Shown here in pieces: positions 17,032 through 25,858 of a stretch of DNA of 64,000 bases. The notes under the pieces are model-generated. The model was not told the origin of the DNA, did not search any database, and saw only the letters and a program-made list of their open reading frames with translations. The stretch spans positions 4,030,001 to 4,094,000 of the forward strand of contig CBDHCM010000006.1 in the NCBI GenBank assembly GCA_965261105.1, in the 5' to 3' direction. A program made the translations under genes and the position numbers. The DNA is from Aldehydirespirator sp965261105. GTDB taxonomy: Bacteria; Actinomycetota; Acidimicrobiia; Acidimicrobiales; Aldehydirespiratoraceae. The first letter of the stretch is position 1. Each line of letters starts with the position of its first letter.

Positions 17032-19217
17032 GACCCAGCCTCCGGCGCGGTGAGCCGGCCGGTGCGCTGCTCGTCGAGGGTGTAGCTCCAGCCGGGGGGC
17101 ACCGCCACCACAGTGTCCACGTCCTCCATCAACGCTGGACCCTCCATCTCGAATCCCCCCGGGAGGCCGCCACGGTCATGAACCGGCGTTGCGAGCGGGC
17201 CCACCCCGGGCCAGCACACGTCCCGGGAGGTCGGGCCGGCACCGCCGCGCCGAGTGCCGTTGTGTGACACAGCCGACACGGGACGGGGCCGAGCTTCCAG
17301 ACGCAGGCCCGCCGCCCCGGCCACCAGCCGGAACAGCTGCACCAGGATCCCTCCGTAGGGATGGGTCGACCCTGCGCCGTAGGCCGCGGCGAACACCGCG
17401 TTGAACGAGTCGCACACCGCGACCACGTCATCGTCGCCCTCGAGGAACATCCGGGGCGACTGGAGGCGCACGGTGTGGTGCTGGCCCCCATAGTTCATGT
17501 CCAGCTCAAGCCGCAGCGTCACCGAGTCCATGCCGAAGCCCTCCTCGGCCATGTCCCGCTCGGCTAGCGCGGCTAGGCCCCGCACCACCTCGTTGAACTC
17601 CGCGCCGGCGTCGGTGTGGGAGTCGCCGTCGAAGAGCTGGACCATGCGGGTGCGCTCGTAGGTCTGCATCACCGGCATGGTGGCCACCCCGTAGGCGTTG
17701 AACTCACTGCCGTGGGGAAACGTGGCCACGGTTCCCACGTCGGCGTACCCGGCCACCGCCGCGGCATGCACCGGCCCCGCACCGCCGAAGGCGAACATGG
17801 TGAAGTCGCGCGGGTCGTGGCCCTCCAGGGCGGTCTGGCGGTAGATCTCCTGGCCCATCACGCCGTCGATCAGGCGCCGCACCCGCATTGCCGCCTCGGT
17901 CACGTCGATGCCGAGCGGATCGGCGATGCGGCGCTTCAGGGCCCGCTCGGCCCGGCGCCGGCTCAGCGGCATGGCCCCGCCCAGGAACCGGTCGGGGTCG
18001 ATGAAGCCCAGCACCACGTCGGCGTCGGTGACGGTCGACTCGGTCCCGCCCTGGGAGTAACAGGCCGGGCCGGGCATGGATCCGGCGCTGCGGGGTCCCA
18101 CCCGCAGCTCGCCGGTGTCGGTGAGATGCGCGATCGAGCCCCCTCCCGCGCCGATGGAGTAGTTGGCGATCACCGGCAGGTGCACCCGCCAGCGGTCGAT
18201 CACCGGGTCGAACTCGTAGTTGCGGTCCTGGCCGTCGATCACCAGGCCCACGTCGAAGCTGGTGCCGCCCATGTCGGCGGTCACCACCCGGTCGAGTCCG
18301 TAGTCGCGGGCCATGACGGCGGCACCCGCCAGACCGGCCACCGGGCCGCTGCCCAGCAGATGCAGGGCGGTGGTGCGGCTCGGCGACGCCACCCCGCCGA
18401 TGTTGCGAGCCACCAGCAGCGGCTTGCGGCATCCCAGGGCCCGCAAACGGTCGCCGAGGTCGATCACGTGCTCCTCGGTGTCGGGGGCCAGGAAAGCGCT
18501 CAAGATGGTGGTGATGCTGCGCCGGTACTCGTCGAGTCGGGGCGCCACCTCCGACGACAGCAGCACCGGGCAACGGCCCAGCACCGAGTCGGGGTACTCC
18601 CGCCGCACAATCTCGGCCACCTGCTGTTCGTGGGAGGGGTTCATGAACGACCAGTTCAGGCAGACCGCGATCGCCCTCACGCCCTGGCGCACCAGATGGT
18701 CGACCGCGGCCAGCACGTCGTCGGTCCGCAGCGGCATGAGCACCTTGCCGAAGCAGTCGACGCGCTCGCGCACCCCCACCCGCAGCGTGCGGGGCACCAG
18801 GTCGTCGGGTCGCTGGGCCCGGGTGCGGTCGATCTGCACCTCCAGCGGCATGCCGTCGGCCCACGAGCGGGAGCGGGCCACATGCACCGTGTCCTCCTGG
18901 CCGGCGGTGGTGATGAGCCCCACCTTGGGTCCGGTGCGCTCAATGAGGGCGTTGGTGCCCACCGTGGTGGAGTACTTGACTGCGTCGGCCGCCGCGAAGG
19001 CGTCGGCCGGCTCCCAGCCGAGCCGGCGGGCCGCCTCGCCGATGGCCGCGATCATCCCGACGGAGAGATCGGCGTGGGTGGTGAGCGACTTGCCCGTGGC
19101 CTGACGCCCGCCCAGCACCACGAAGGCGTCGGTGAACGTCCCCCCGATGTCCACATCAAGCAGGTTGGGCCGGGCGTCGTCGAGCTCGCCCGGTCCGGCC
19201 ACCTCAGCAGATGGCAT
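17028..19217 (-). CDS. hydantoinase A/oxoprolinase family subunit (carboxylase ATP-binding, HyuA)
   Basis: 729 residues. LLDVDIGGTFTDAFVVLGG at residues ~18-36 is the ATP phosphate loop; TVGTNALIERTGPKVGLITTAG near 90, LGSGPVAGLAGAAVMA near 295 with TADMGGTSFDVGLV near 315, and FAFGGAGPVHAAAVAGY near 485 complete the HyuA pattern. The start region overlaps the gamma-like gene (19204-19217), and the stop overlaps HyuB, so three subunits are translated as one unit. In related ketone carboxylases this subunit uses ATP to phosphorylate the ketone enol or bicarbonate. Confidence 0.9.
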   Translation of the reverse strand: MPSAEVAGPGELDDARPNLLDVDIGGTFTDAFVVLGGRQATGKSLTTHADLSVGMIAAIGEAARRLGWEPADAFAAADAVKYSTTVGTNALIERTGPKVGLITTAGQEDTVHVARSRSWADGMPLEVQIDRTRAQRPDDLVPRTLRVGVRERVDCFGKVLMPLRTDDVLAAVDHLVRQGVRAIAVCLNWSFMNPSHEQQVAEIVRREYPDSVLGRCPVLLSSEVAPRLDEYRRSITTILSAFLAPDTEEHVIDLGDRLRALGCRKPLLVARNIGGVASPSRTTALHLLGSGPVAGLAGAAVMARDYGLDRVVTADMGGTSFDVGLVIDGQDRNYEFDPVIDRWRVHLPVIANYSIGAGGGSIAHLTDTGELRVGPRSAGSMPGPACYSQGGTESTVTDADVVLGFIDPDRFLGGAMPLSRRRAERALKRRIADPLGIDVTEAAMRVRRLIDGVMGQEIYRQTALEGHDPRDFTMFAFGGAGPVHAAAVAGYADVGTVATFPHGSEFNAYGVATMPVMQTYERTRMVQLFDGDSHTDAGAEFNEVVRGLAALAERDMAEEGFGMDSVTLRLELDMNYGGQHHTVRLQSPRMFLEGDDDVVAVCDSFNAVFAAAYGAGSTHPYGGILVQLFRLVAGAAGLRLEARPRPVSAVSHNGTRRGGAGPTSRDVCWPGVGPLATPVHDRGGLPGGFEMEGPALMEDVDTVVAVPPGWSYTLDEQRTGRLTAPEAGS

Positions 19218-19539
19218 CGAGGTCGAGCTCTATGTCGTGGGTGATGGGATGGCCGGGCGGCAGGTACTCGACGTCGAACATCACCGCGCAGCCACCGCAG
19301 TAGAACTCCACGATCCGGCACCAGTCCGGATGGGGGCTGAACCCGAACTCGGTGGGAGGGTCGAACGGCACATGGATCTCGCGGGGGTCGCGGTCGTAGA
19401 CCAGGCAGCCCTCCTTGTAGTTGCGCTCGGCCGGGCCGAGATCGTGCCCGCACCGGTTGCACACCCAGCGTCGGGCAGTTGTGTCGAGGTCGAGTGCCTC
19501 GGTGATGCGCCGCCGCCCAGCGCCGGAGTCCGTGGCCAC
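19204..19539 (-). CDS. acetone/acetophenone carboxylase gamma-like zinc-binding subunit
   Basis: 111 residues from GTG 19539, preceded by GGGGGAGGA eight bases upstream. A CNRCG pair (residues ~27-31, WVCNRCGHDLGP) and a later CGGCAVMFDVEYL pair form a treble-clef-like zinc site, and EGCLVYDRDPREI plus FYCGGCAVMFDVEYLPPGHP match the small gamma subunit of acetone carboxylases. It is the first gene of the operon. Presence of this subunit separates ketone carboxylases from plain hydantoinases and 5-oxoprolinases, which lack it. Confidence 0.8.
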   Translation of the reverse strand: MATDSGAGRRRITEALDLDTTARRWVCNRCGHDLGPAERNYKEGCLVYDRDPREIHVPFDPPTEFGFSPHPDWCRIVEFYCGGCAVMFDVEYLPPGHPITHDIELDLDAIC

Positions 19540-19878
19540 GCAGCGATCCTCCCCCGCCGTCTCTACTGGCCGGATTGTATACCGCCGCGCCCGCGCGGCC
19601 CCGGGCCGGCGCCACCCGCCGGCCCGGCGCTATGGGCGAACCCGAGATTTGACTTGGGCTGGGCTGGAGGAACTCGGGGCTGGAAAGGCCCGGAGCTACC
19701 AAGCCGATCTCACCGGCGGTCGTGCCCGCACTCTCGTCGAGGGCGTAGGAGCCAGAGTCGAATTGAACCGTCGCCCGTATCTGACTCACGATCCGCGTTT
19801 CGTCGGCGTGCAGCGCTTCCGCGGCGCGGGGAGCACCGAGTGCCGCCGTGAAGACAGCAAGCGCCGTCGGGAGGTAGG
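19540..19878. promoter_or_regulatory. divergent intergenic region with candidate promoters
   Basis: 339 bp between the divergent carboxylase operon and the RHH antitoxin. On the minus strand TATACAAT (19581-19574) ends about 35 bp before the GTG at 19539 and could be a -10 box; no -35 match was found. GC-rich palindromic runs (19583-19630) follow. On the plus strand GGGAGG at 19869-19874 precedes the ATG at 19879. No convincing ORF. Confidence 0.35.
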
Positions 19879-20136
19879 ATGATTGGTATGACCAAGCCGA
19901 AGGCCAAGATCGCGATCACGATCGACTCGGACGTGCTGGCCCGGATTAGGTCGGAGGTCGAGTCAGGCCCCCAGCGGAGCGTCTCGGCCTACATCGAACA
20001 TGCCGTGATCAACCAGTTCACGGCAGAGGACGACTTCGACTCCTGGTTGGCCGAGGCACTCGAGGCAACGGGCGGACCGCTGACCGACGAGGAGAGGGCG
20101 GAGGCGCAAGGCATCCTGGGCCACACCGCCGCGTGA
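19879..20136 (+). CDS. ribbon-helix-helix/CopG-like antitoxin
   Basis: 85 residues; ATG 19879 has GGAGG upstream, ATG 19888 is an alternative. The segment KIAITIDSDVLARIRSEV then SVSAYIEHAVINQF is a short beta strand and two helices, as in RHH DNA-binding domains, followed by an acidic tail (DDFDSWLAEALE) that typically binds the toxin. The stop overlaps the toxin start (GTGA, 20133-20136). It probably represses its own operon. Confidence 0.7.
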   Translation: MIGMTKPKAKIAITIDSDVLARIRSEVESGPQRSVSAYIEHAVINQFTAEDDFDSWLAEALEATGGPLTDEERAEAQGILGHTAA

Positions 20137-20510
20137 GCAACGTCGTCTTCGACACTGGCGCTCTCATCGCTCTGGAACGGTCCAGCCGCGCTGTCGCGGG
20201 TCTCGTCGCTGAGGCACGTCGAGCGCGGGAAACTCTCACTGTTCCAGCGGGATGCGTTGCGCAGGCCTGGCGTGATCCTCGACGCCAGGTCCGGCTCGCC
20301 GCCTTCCTGAAGCGGCCCAATGTGGATGTCGTCGCCATGGATGCGGATCAAGCCCGACGGGTCGGTCGACTGTTGGCTGCGACCGGAACGTCCGACATCA
20401 CCGACGCCCATGTGGCCTTGTGCGCCCTCCAGCGTGATGCAGCAGTCCTGACCAGCGACCCGGACGACATCCGGCGGCTCGTCCCCACTGTGCGCATCCA
20501 CCGCGTGTGA
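20133..20510 (+). CDS. VapC-like PIN-domain toxin
   Basis: 125 residues. NVVFDTGALIALERSS places the first catalytic Asp at residue 7, followed by a central helix region and a C-terminal SDITDAHVALCA with the second acidic pair and VLTSDPDDIRRL with the third, the classic PIN order. These are Mg-dependent ribonucleases that cleave tRNA or rRNA sites and are held inactive by the upstream antitoxin. Length is typical. It is 37 bp from the prfC start and may share its transcript. Confidence 0.85.
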   Translation: MSNVVFDTGALIALERSSRAVAGLVAEARRARETLTVPAGCVAQAWRDPRRQVRLAAFLKRPNVDVVAMDADQARRVGRLLAATGTSDITDAHVALCALQRDAAVLTSDPDDIRRLVPTVRIHRV

Positions 20511-20547
20511 GCGACGCGGGCCGACTGTGTCGGGCCACACTGAGGGT

Positions 20548-22164
20548 GTGAGCATCCACGATGGCGCCCATTCGGCCGCGGCGGCCGACGCCCAGGGTGA
20601 GGCGGCGCGGCGGCGCACGTTCGCCATCATCTCGCACCCCGACGCGGGCAAGACCACGCTCACCGAGAAGTTCCTGCTCTACGGCGGGGCGCTGACCGCC
20701 GGGGCGGGCTCGGTGAGGGCCAAGGGCGAGCGCCGGGCGACCGCTTCGGACTGGATGGACTTGGAGCGGCGGCGGGGCATCTCCGTGACCTCGGCCGTGG
20801 TCCAGTTCCCGTACCGCGACCGGGTGCTGAACCTGCTGGACACACCCGGTCACGGCGACTTCTCCGAGGACACCTACCGGGTGCTGTCCGCGGTGGACGC
20901 CGCGGTGATGGTGCTCGACGGAGCCAAGGGCATAGAGGCCCAGACCCGCAAGCTGTTCGAAGTGTGCCGCAACCGGGAGATCCCCATCGTCACGTTCATC
21001 AACAAATGGGACCGCCCCTCCCGCGACCCCCTCGAGCTGCTCGACGAGATCGAGGACCAGCTCGTGCTCGACCCGGTGCCGGTGACTTGGCCCGTCGGCG
21101 AGGGCGCCGGGTTCCGAGGCCTGATCGACCGCCGCCGAGGCCACTTCGTGCGATTCACGCGCACCGCCGGGGGCGCCACCACCGCTGACGAGCAGATCGT
21201 GGACGCCGGGCGGGCCGAGGCCGAGGAGGGCGCGGCCTGGCACGAGGCCCAGGAGGCGGTCGAGCTGCTCGACGCAGCCAGTGCCGAACTCGACGCCAAG
21301 CGCTTCGAGGCGGGCGAGCTATCGCCGGTGTTCTACGGCTCGGCCCTCACCAACTTCGGCGTGCGCCTGCTGCTCGACGCCATCGTCGAGCTGGCTCCCG
21401 CCCCCGGCGCCCGCCTAGATGCCGATGGCGACCCCCGCCCGGTGGACGCACCCTTCAGCGCGGTGGTGTTCAAGGTGCAGTCCAACATGGACCCCGCCCA
21501 CCGCGACCGCATGGCGTTCCTGCGGGTGTGCTCGGGCCGCTTCGAGCGGGGCATGGCGGTCACCTGCGGGCGCACCGGCAAGGCCCTGGCCACGAAGTAC
21601 GCCCACACGGTGGTGGGCCGCGACCGCAGCACCGCGGAGGAGGCCTGGCCCGGCGACGTGATCGGCCTGGTGAACGCGGCCGGTCTGCGGGTGGGCGACG
21701 CCGTGCACGCCGCCAGCGGGCCGGTGCGCTGGCCGCCAGTCCCGTCGTTTGCTCCGAGCAGCTTCCGGCTGGCCCGGTGCACCGACACGTCCAAGGCCAA
21801 GCAGTTCCGCTCCGGGGTGCGCCAGCTCGACTCCGAGGGCGTGGTGCAGGTGCTGCGCCGGCCCGAGGGCGGTGAGAGCAACCCGATCCTGGCCGCGGTC
21901 GGTCCGCTGCAGTTCGACGTGGCCGAGCACCGCCTGCGCCACGAGTTCGGCGCGCCGGTCCAGCTCGCGCCGGCGCCGTGGACCACGGCCCGACTCACCG
22001 ACAAGGCCTCGGCCGCGGTGCTGGGCACCATGTCGGGCGTGACCGTGGCCGAGCGGGCCGAGGGCGGCGGGCTGCTGGCCCTGTTCGAGAGCCCCTACTG
22101 GCTGGCCCGCCTCCAGTCCGACCACCCCGAGCTAGTGCTGGAGCGCCTCATCGGCGAGGGCTAG
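20548..22164 (+). CDS. prfC: peptide chain release factor 3
   Basis: 538 residues from GTG 20548 (TTG-type extension to 20527 is less likely). The GTPase motifs are SHPDAGKTT (G1, residues 29-37), GISVTSA (G2), DTPGHGDF (G3) and NKWDRP (G4), followed by the translation-factor beta-barrel (FSAVVFKVQSNMDPAHRDR) and the RF3 C-terminal domain (GPLQFDVAEHRLRHEF). RF3 uses GTP to release RF1/RF2 from the ribosome after peptide hydrolysis. Its length matches the family (about 530), and the RGIS context separates it from EF-G. Confidence 0.95.
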   Translation: MSIHDGAHSAAAADAQGEAARRRTFAIISHPDAGKTTLTEKFLLYGGALTAGAGSVRAKGERRATASDWMDLERRRGISVTSAVVQFPYRDRVLNLLDTPGHGDFSEDTYRVLSAVDAAVMVLDGAKGIEAQTRKLFEVCRNREIPIVTFINKWDRPSRDPLELLDEIEDQLVLDPVPVTWPVGEGAGFRGLIDRRRGHFVRFTRTAGGATTADEQIVDAGRAEAEEGAAWHEAQEAVELLDAASAELDAKRFEAGELSPVFYGSALTNFGVRLLLDAIVELAPAPGARLDADGDPRPVDAPFSAVVFKVQSNMDPAHRDRMAFLRVCSGRFERGMAVTCGRTGKALATKYAHTVVGRDRSTAEEAWPGDVIGLVNAAGLRVGDAVHAASGPVRWPPVPSFAPSSFRLARCTDTSKAKQFRSGVRQLDSEGVVQVLRRPEGGESNPILAAVGPLQFDVAEHRLRHEFGAPVQLAPAPWTTARLTDKASAAVLGTMSGVTVAERAEGGGLLALFESPYWLARLQSDHPELVLERLIGEG

Positions 22165-22242
22165 ACAGCCGTCAGACGCAGAACACAGAGAGACTGGGGG
22201 ACGGTTCCTATCGGCTAACCGAGCCGTGCGCCGACAACTCTC

Positions 22243-22884
22243 CTATCGCAGCCCCAGAACGTCAACCAACGAACGGTCGCGCCCAGAGGTTGCGTCGCTC
22301 GGACGCAGCCGATCTCGCACGGCAGCGGTGCCGAGCGGCGCTCGTCCTACGACTTCGAAGTAGTCGGGGAAGTCCGTGAGTCTCGTCGCCTGGCTCCACC
22401 CGTCGGACCCGCGGCTGCATACAACGACGCTTGAGTGATCCTCTCCGGCGAGCGCATCGAGGATCGCAGGACTGTGGGTGGTGGCCAAAGTCCGAAGGCC
22501 GCTGGTCGCTGACGCCTTCAGTTGATCCAGCAGCACCGCGGCCTGCGAAGGGTGCAATCCGTTCTCGATCTCCTCCACGACAAGCATCCGGCCGCCGCCG
22601 ACCGCTTCTCTCGAATCGCCGGTCTGCTGCGAGAGGTCGAGGAGGGCTGCGACGATCGCGAGGAACCGCAGCGTGCCATCGCTCATCAGGCGGGCCGGCG
22701 TCGGCTGCACTGCGGATCCGATCCGCTCCTGAATTGTGAACATGACATCGCCGAGATCGCTGGTCACAATGTTCATCTCTGAGACTTGCGCCTCCGAGAG
22801 CGAGCGGGTCATGTCGAGCAAGATCGACCGAGTTTCTCTGTCTCCGAGAAGACTCGCCAGCACAGGTCGATGACAACAGAACAC
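22243..22884 (-). pseudogene. 5'-truncated AAA/OLD-type ATPase remnant
   Basis: The 213-residue frame holds the Walker B segment MLVVEEIENGLHPSQ (about residues 100-115) and the switch region LATTHSPAILDAL, typical of AAA_15/AAA_21 (OLD-like) ATPases. It has no Walker A, which should lie some 200 residues upstream. The sequence before 22,884 is occupied by the divergent sulfatase and its leader. The ATG at 22,884 is therefore probably not a true start. Such ATPases often belong to phage-defence or plasmid loci, but nothing else of such a locus remains here. Confidence 0.7.
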
Positions 22885-22961
22885 CCGACGGGCCGAGATC
22901 GGGGGCTGGCCGCGTCGACGGCAGCCGGGCCGCTTGGCCTTGCTGCCAGTAGCTTGGCGTC

Positions 22962-24545
22962 ATGGCGGAGGTCGATGCTCGGCCCAACATCTTGCTGATC
23001 GTGTCGGACGAGGAGCGTCGCAACGACTGGCTCGAGGGCGCGGTGGACCTGCCCGCCCACCAGCGGCTGCGCGGCGACGGGCTCAGCTTCGACCGCTACT
23101 TCACCCACGCCTCGCCGTGCTCGCCGTCGCGGGCCAGCCTCTACACCGGCCGCTATCTGGCCGAGCACGGCGTGGTCGACAACGTCGCCTTCCCCACCCA
23201 CGCCGCGCTCGATCCGGCCATCCCCACCATCGGCAGCCTGCTGGGGGAGCGGGGCTACCGGTCGAGCTATCTGGGCAAGTGGCACCTGGGCCACAGCGAG
23301 GCACCCGACATGTCCGCCCACGGGTACCTCGACTGGGAGGGCAACGACGTCCACTTCATGGGCAGCGCCTACACCGGCCGCTACTTCGATCCGATCATCG
23401 TCGACCAGGCCATCGACTGGCTGCGAGACCGCGCCGCCAGCGACGGACCCGGGGGACCCGCTGACGAAATTGACGTAGTTGACCCCCCCACAGGTGGTCA
23501 ACTACGTCAATTTGCGCGGACGGGGGGAGACGACCGGCCGTGGTTCCTGACCGTCGCGCTGGTCAACCCCCACGACATCATGTGGTTCCCGGCCGACCAC
23601 CGCAGCTACCAGGCCGAGCACCCCAAGTTCGCCGAACGTCTGGCCGCGGTGCAGCAGATGCGCCTCGGCGACCTGCCCGTGACCCCGCCGCCGGAGGACT
23701 ACCCCCGCCTCTTCGACCGCCTGCCTGACAACTTCAGCGACGACCTGCACACCAAGCCCGAGGTGCAGCGGGCCTGGCGCCACGTGCGCAACCGCGAGCA
23801 CATGGTGGGCCGCATCGACGCCGACGACCACCACACGTGGCTGCGGGGCCTCGACTACTACGCCTGGCTTCACGTCGAGCTCGACGCCAGCCTGGCCCGC
23901 CTGCTCGACGCCCTCGACACCCTCGGGCTCTACGACGACACCGTGATCGCCTACACCTCCGACCACGGCGACGCCTGCGGATCCCACGGCCTGCGGGCCA
24001 AGCTGCCGTGCGTGTACGACGAGGTGATGGGCGTGCCGCTCATTCTCAAGGCGCCAGGAGTACCGCCTGGGACTCGCACCCAGGCGCTGGCCACCCATGT
24101 GGATCTTGCGGCCACCATCGCCGCGCTCGGCGGCGTGGACCCCGGCGACACCCCCACGCTGTCGGGCCGCGATCTGTCGCCGGTGCTGGCCGACCCCGCC
24201 GCGTCGGTGCGGGACTTCGTGCTGTTCTCCCAGGACTCCGCCCAGTCCGAGACCCTCCGCAACAGCCGCTACGCGGTGCGGGGCTTCTACGACGGCGAGA
24301 CCAAGTACGCCCGCTACTACGGTGTCGGCGGAGGGGTGCGGCGCGACGGAACCGTCGACAAGTTGGGCAAGCTCTTCGATGTGGACGCCGACTTCGACGA
24401 CCACGACCACGAGTGGTACGAGACCGCGGAGGACCCCCACGAGCTTGTCAACCTGGCCAACGACCGAGGCCGCCGCAACGAGCTGCGCACGCTGTTCCGC
24501 CGTCTGCTGGACTATGAAGCAGAGGAGCTGACGCTGACACCATGA
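22962..24545 (+). CDS. sulfatase (arylsulfatase A-type, Cys formylglycine class)
   Basis: 527 residues. RPNILLIVSDEERR gives the metal-binding acidic pair at residues 16-17, and CSPSRASLYTGR (Cys 53) is the C-x-P-S-R motif whose Cys becomes formylglycine. YLGKWHLGH (Lys and His of the active site), NPHDIMWFP and TSDHGDACGSHG follow in the right order. No signal peptide is visible, so it acts in the cytoplasm or is exported by other means. An in-frame palindrome inserts about 16 residues near 169-184, before DDRPWFLTVALVNPH. It overlaps the P450 start by 4 bp (ATGA). Confidence 0.9.
   Translation: MAEVDARPNILLIVSDEERRNDWLEGAVDLPAHQRLRGDGLSFDRYFTHASPCSPSRASLYTGRYLAEHGVVDNVAFPTHAALDPAIPTIGSLLGERGYRSSYLGKWHLGHSEAPDMSAHGYLDWEGNDVHFMGSAYTGRYFDPIIVDQAIDWLRDRAASDGPGGPADEIDVVDPPTGGQLRQFARTGGDDRPWFLTVALVNPHDIMWFPADHRSYQAEHPKFAERLAAVQQMRLGDLPVTPPPEDYPRLFDRLPDNFSDDLHTKPEVQRAWRHVRNREHMVGRIDADDHHTWLRGLDYYAWLHVELDASLARLLDALDTLGLYDDTVIAYTSDHGDACGSHGLRAKLPCVYDEVMGVPLILKAPGVPPGTRTQALATHVDLAATIAALGGVDPGDTPTLSGRDLSPVLADPAASVRDFVLFSQDSAQSETLRNSRYAVRGFYDGETKYARYYGVGGGVRRDGTVDKLGKLFDVDADFDDHDHEWYETAEDPHELVNLANDRGRRNELRTLFRRLLDYEAEELTLTP
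23467..23513. repeat. 18-bp perfect inverted repeat inside the sulfatase gene
   Basis: AAATTGACGTAGTTGACC (23467-23484) is exactly mirrored at 23496-23513, with an 11-bp spacer. It is AT-richer than the surrounding gene and is read in frame as EIDVVDPPTGGQLRQF. It looks like an inserted palindromic element that kept the frame open. Confidence 0.9.
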
Positions 24546-25840
24546 CCTACACCACTGCCACGCCGGACACGTCAACCAGCGGGGCGGCCGCCGACTCGGG
24601 CGCCGACGCCCACGAAGGCCGCGAGCCCCGGGCGCCGGTGGCCGACTGGGCCACCGACTTCGACCACGTCGATCCGGGCTACGCGGCCCGCGCCCCGGAG
24701 ATCTGGGACGAGCTGCGCGGCGAGTGCCCGGTGGCCCACAGCGACCGCTACGGCGGAACCTGGCTGCCGGTGCGCCACGAAGACGTGTGCGCCATCGCCA
24801 AGGACACCGACACGTTCAGCTCCAACGGCGTGGTGGTGAACGACGGCCGTCCCGAGATCCCTCCCCCGGTGGGGTTCGCCCCGCCGATCACCAGCGACCC
24901 GCCCTTCCATCGCATCGCCCGGGAGTTCCTGCTGCCGGCCTTCGCGCCCAAGCCCATAGAGGCCAGGCGCGAGGCCACCCGCCAAACCTGCCGGGAGCTG
25001 CTCGACGACCTGCTGGCCGACGTGGAGGCCGGCCGAACCGACATCGTGGACGCCGCGCTGAGCTACACCCAACACATCCCAGTGAGGGTGATCGCCGACA
25101 TGCTGGGCGTGCCCCGCTCCGACGGCGACCAGTTCCGGATCTTCATCCACCGGATAATGGAACAGCCCGGAACCGAGGAGCGGGTCGAGTACGAGGACTC
25201 GATCGACTTCTACCTCGACACGCTGATCGCAGCCCGGGCAGAGGAGCCCCGGGACGATCTGATCAGCCGCATGACCCATGCCACCATCGAGGGCCATCGC
25301 CTGGAACACGAGCATGTGCGCGGCACCTGCGGCCTGCTGATCATCGCCGGAGTGGACACCACCTGGTCGGCCATCGGCGCCTCGCTGTGGCACATGGCCC
25401 AGCACCCGGAGGACCGGAGGCGCTGGATCACCGACCCCGAGGTGCGGCCCTTTGCGGTGGAGGAGTTCCTGCGCTTCTACGCGCCGGTGACCATGGCCCG
25501 GCTCGTGGCCGAGGACACCGAGTTCGCGGGCCGCTCGATGCGTGCCGACGACTGGGTGCTGCTGCCGTTCCCGGCGGCCAACCGCGACCCTGAGGCCTTC
25601 GAGGACGCCGGCGAGTTCGTGATCGACCGCCTGCGCAACCGCCATGTCGCCTTCGGGCTCGGCATCCACCGCTGCCTGGGTTCGAACCTGGCCCGCATGG
25701 AGCTGACCGTCGCCCTGGAGGAGTGGATGGAGCGGGTGCCGCATTTCGAGCTGGCCGACCCCGCCGGCGTCACCTGGTCCACCGGCCAGATCCGCGGGCC
25801 CCGCAGACTGCCGGTGCGGATTCTCAACGGCGCGGCCTAG
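24542..25840 (+). CDS. cytochrome P450
   Basis: 432 residues, translationally coupled to the sulfatase. The I-helix oxygen-binding motif appears as AGVDTTWSAIG, the K-helix EEFLRFYAP (ExxR) follows, and the heme-binding loop is FGLGIHRCLGSN with the Cys ligand at residue 378. RMTHATIEGHRLEHEHVRG and DPPFHRIAREFLLPAF are typical of soluble bacterial P450s fed by ferredoxin. No ferredoxin gene is adjacent. It likely hydroxylates the molecule released by or fed to the neighbouring sulfatase; the substrate is unknown. Confidence 0.95.
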   Translation: MTYTTATPDTSTSGAAADSGADAHEGREPRAPVADWATDFDHVDPGYAARAPEIWDELRGECPVAHSDRYGGTWLPVRHEDVCAIAKDTDTFSSNGVVVNDGRPEIPPPVGFAPPITSDPPFHRIAREFLLPAFAPKPIEARREATRQTCRELLDDLLADVEAGRTDIVDAALSYTQHIPVRVIADMLGVPRSDGDQFRIFIHRIMEQPGTEERVEYEDSIDFYLDTLIAARAEEPRDDLISRMTHATIEGHRLEHEHVRGTCGLLIIAGVDTTWSAIGASLWHMAQHPEDRRRWITDPEVRPFAVEEFLRFYAPVTMARLVAEDTEFAGRSMRADDWVLLPFPAANRDPEAFEDAGEFVIDRLRNRHVAFGLGIHRCLGSNLARMELTVALEEWMERVPHFELADPAGVTWSTGQIRGPRRLPVRILNGAA

Positions 25841-25858
25841 AGGCAGAGCGGAGCGCTC

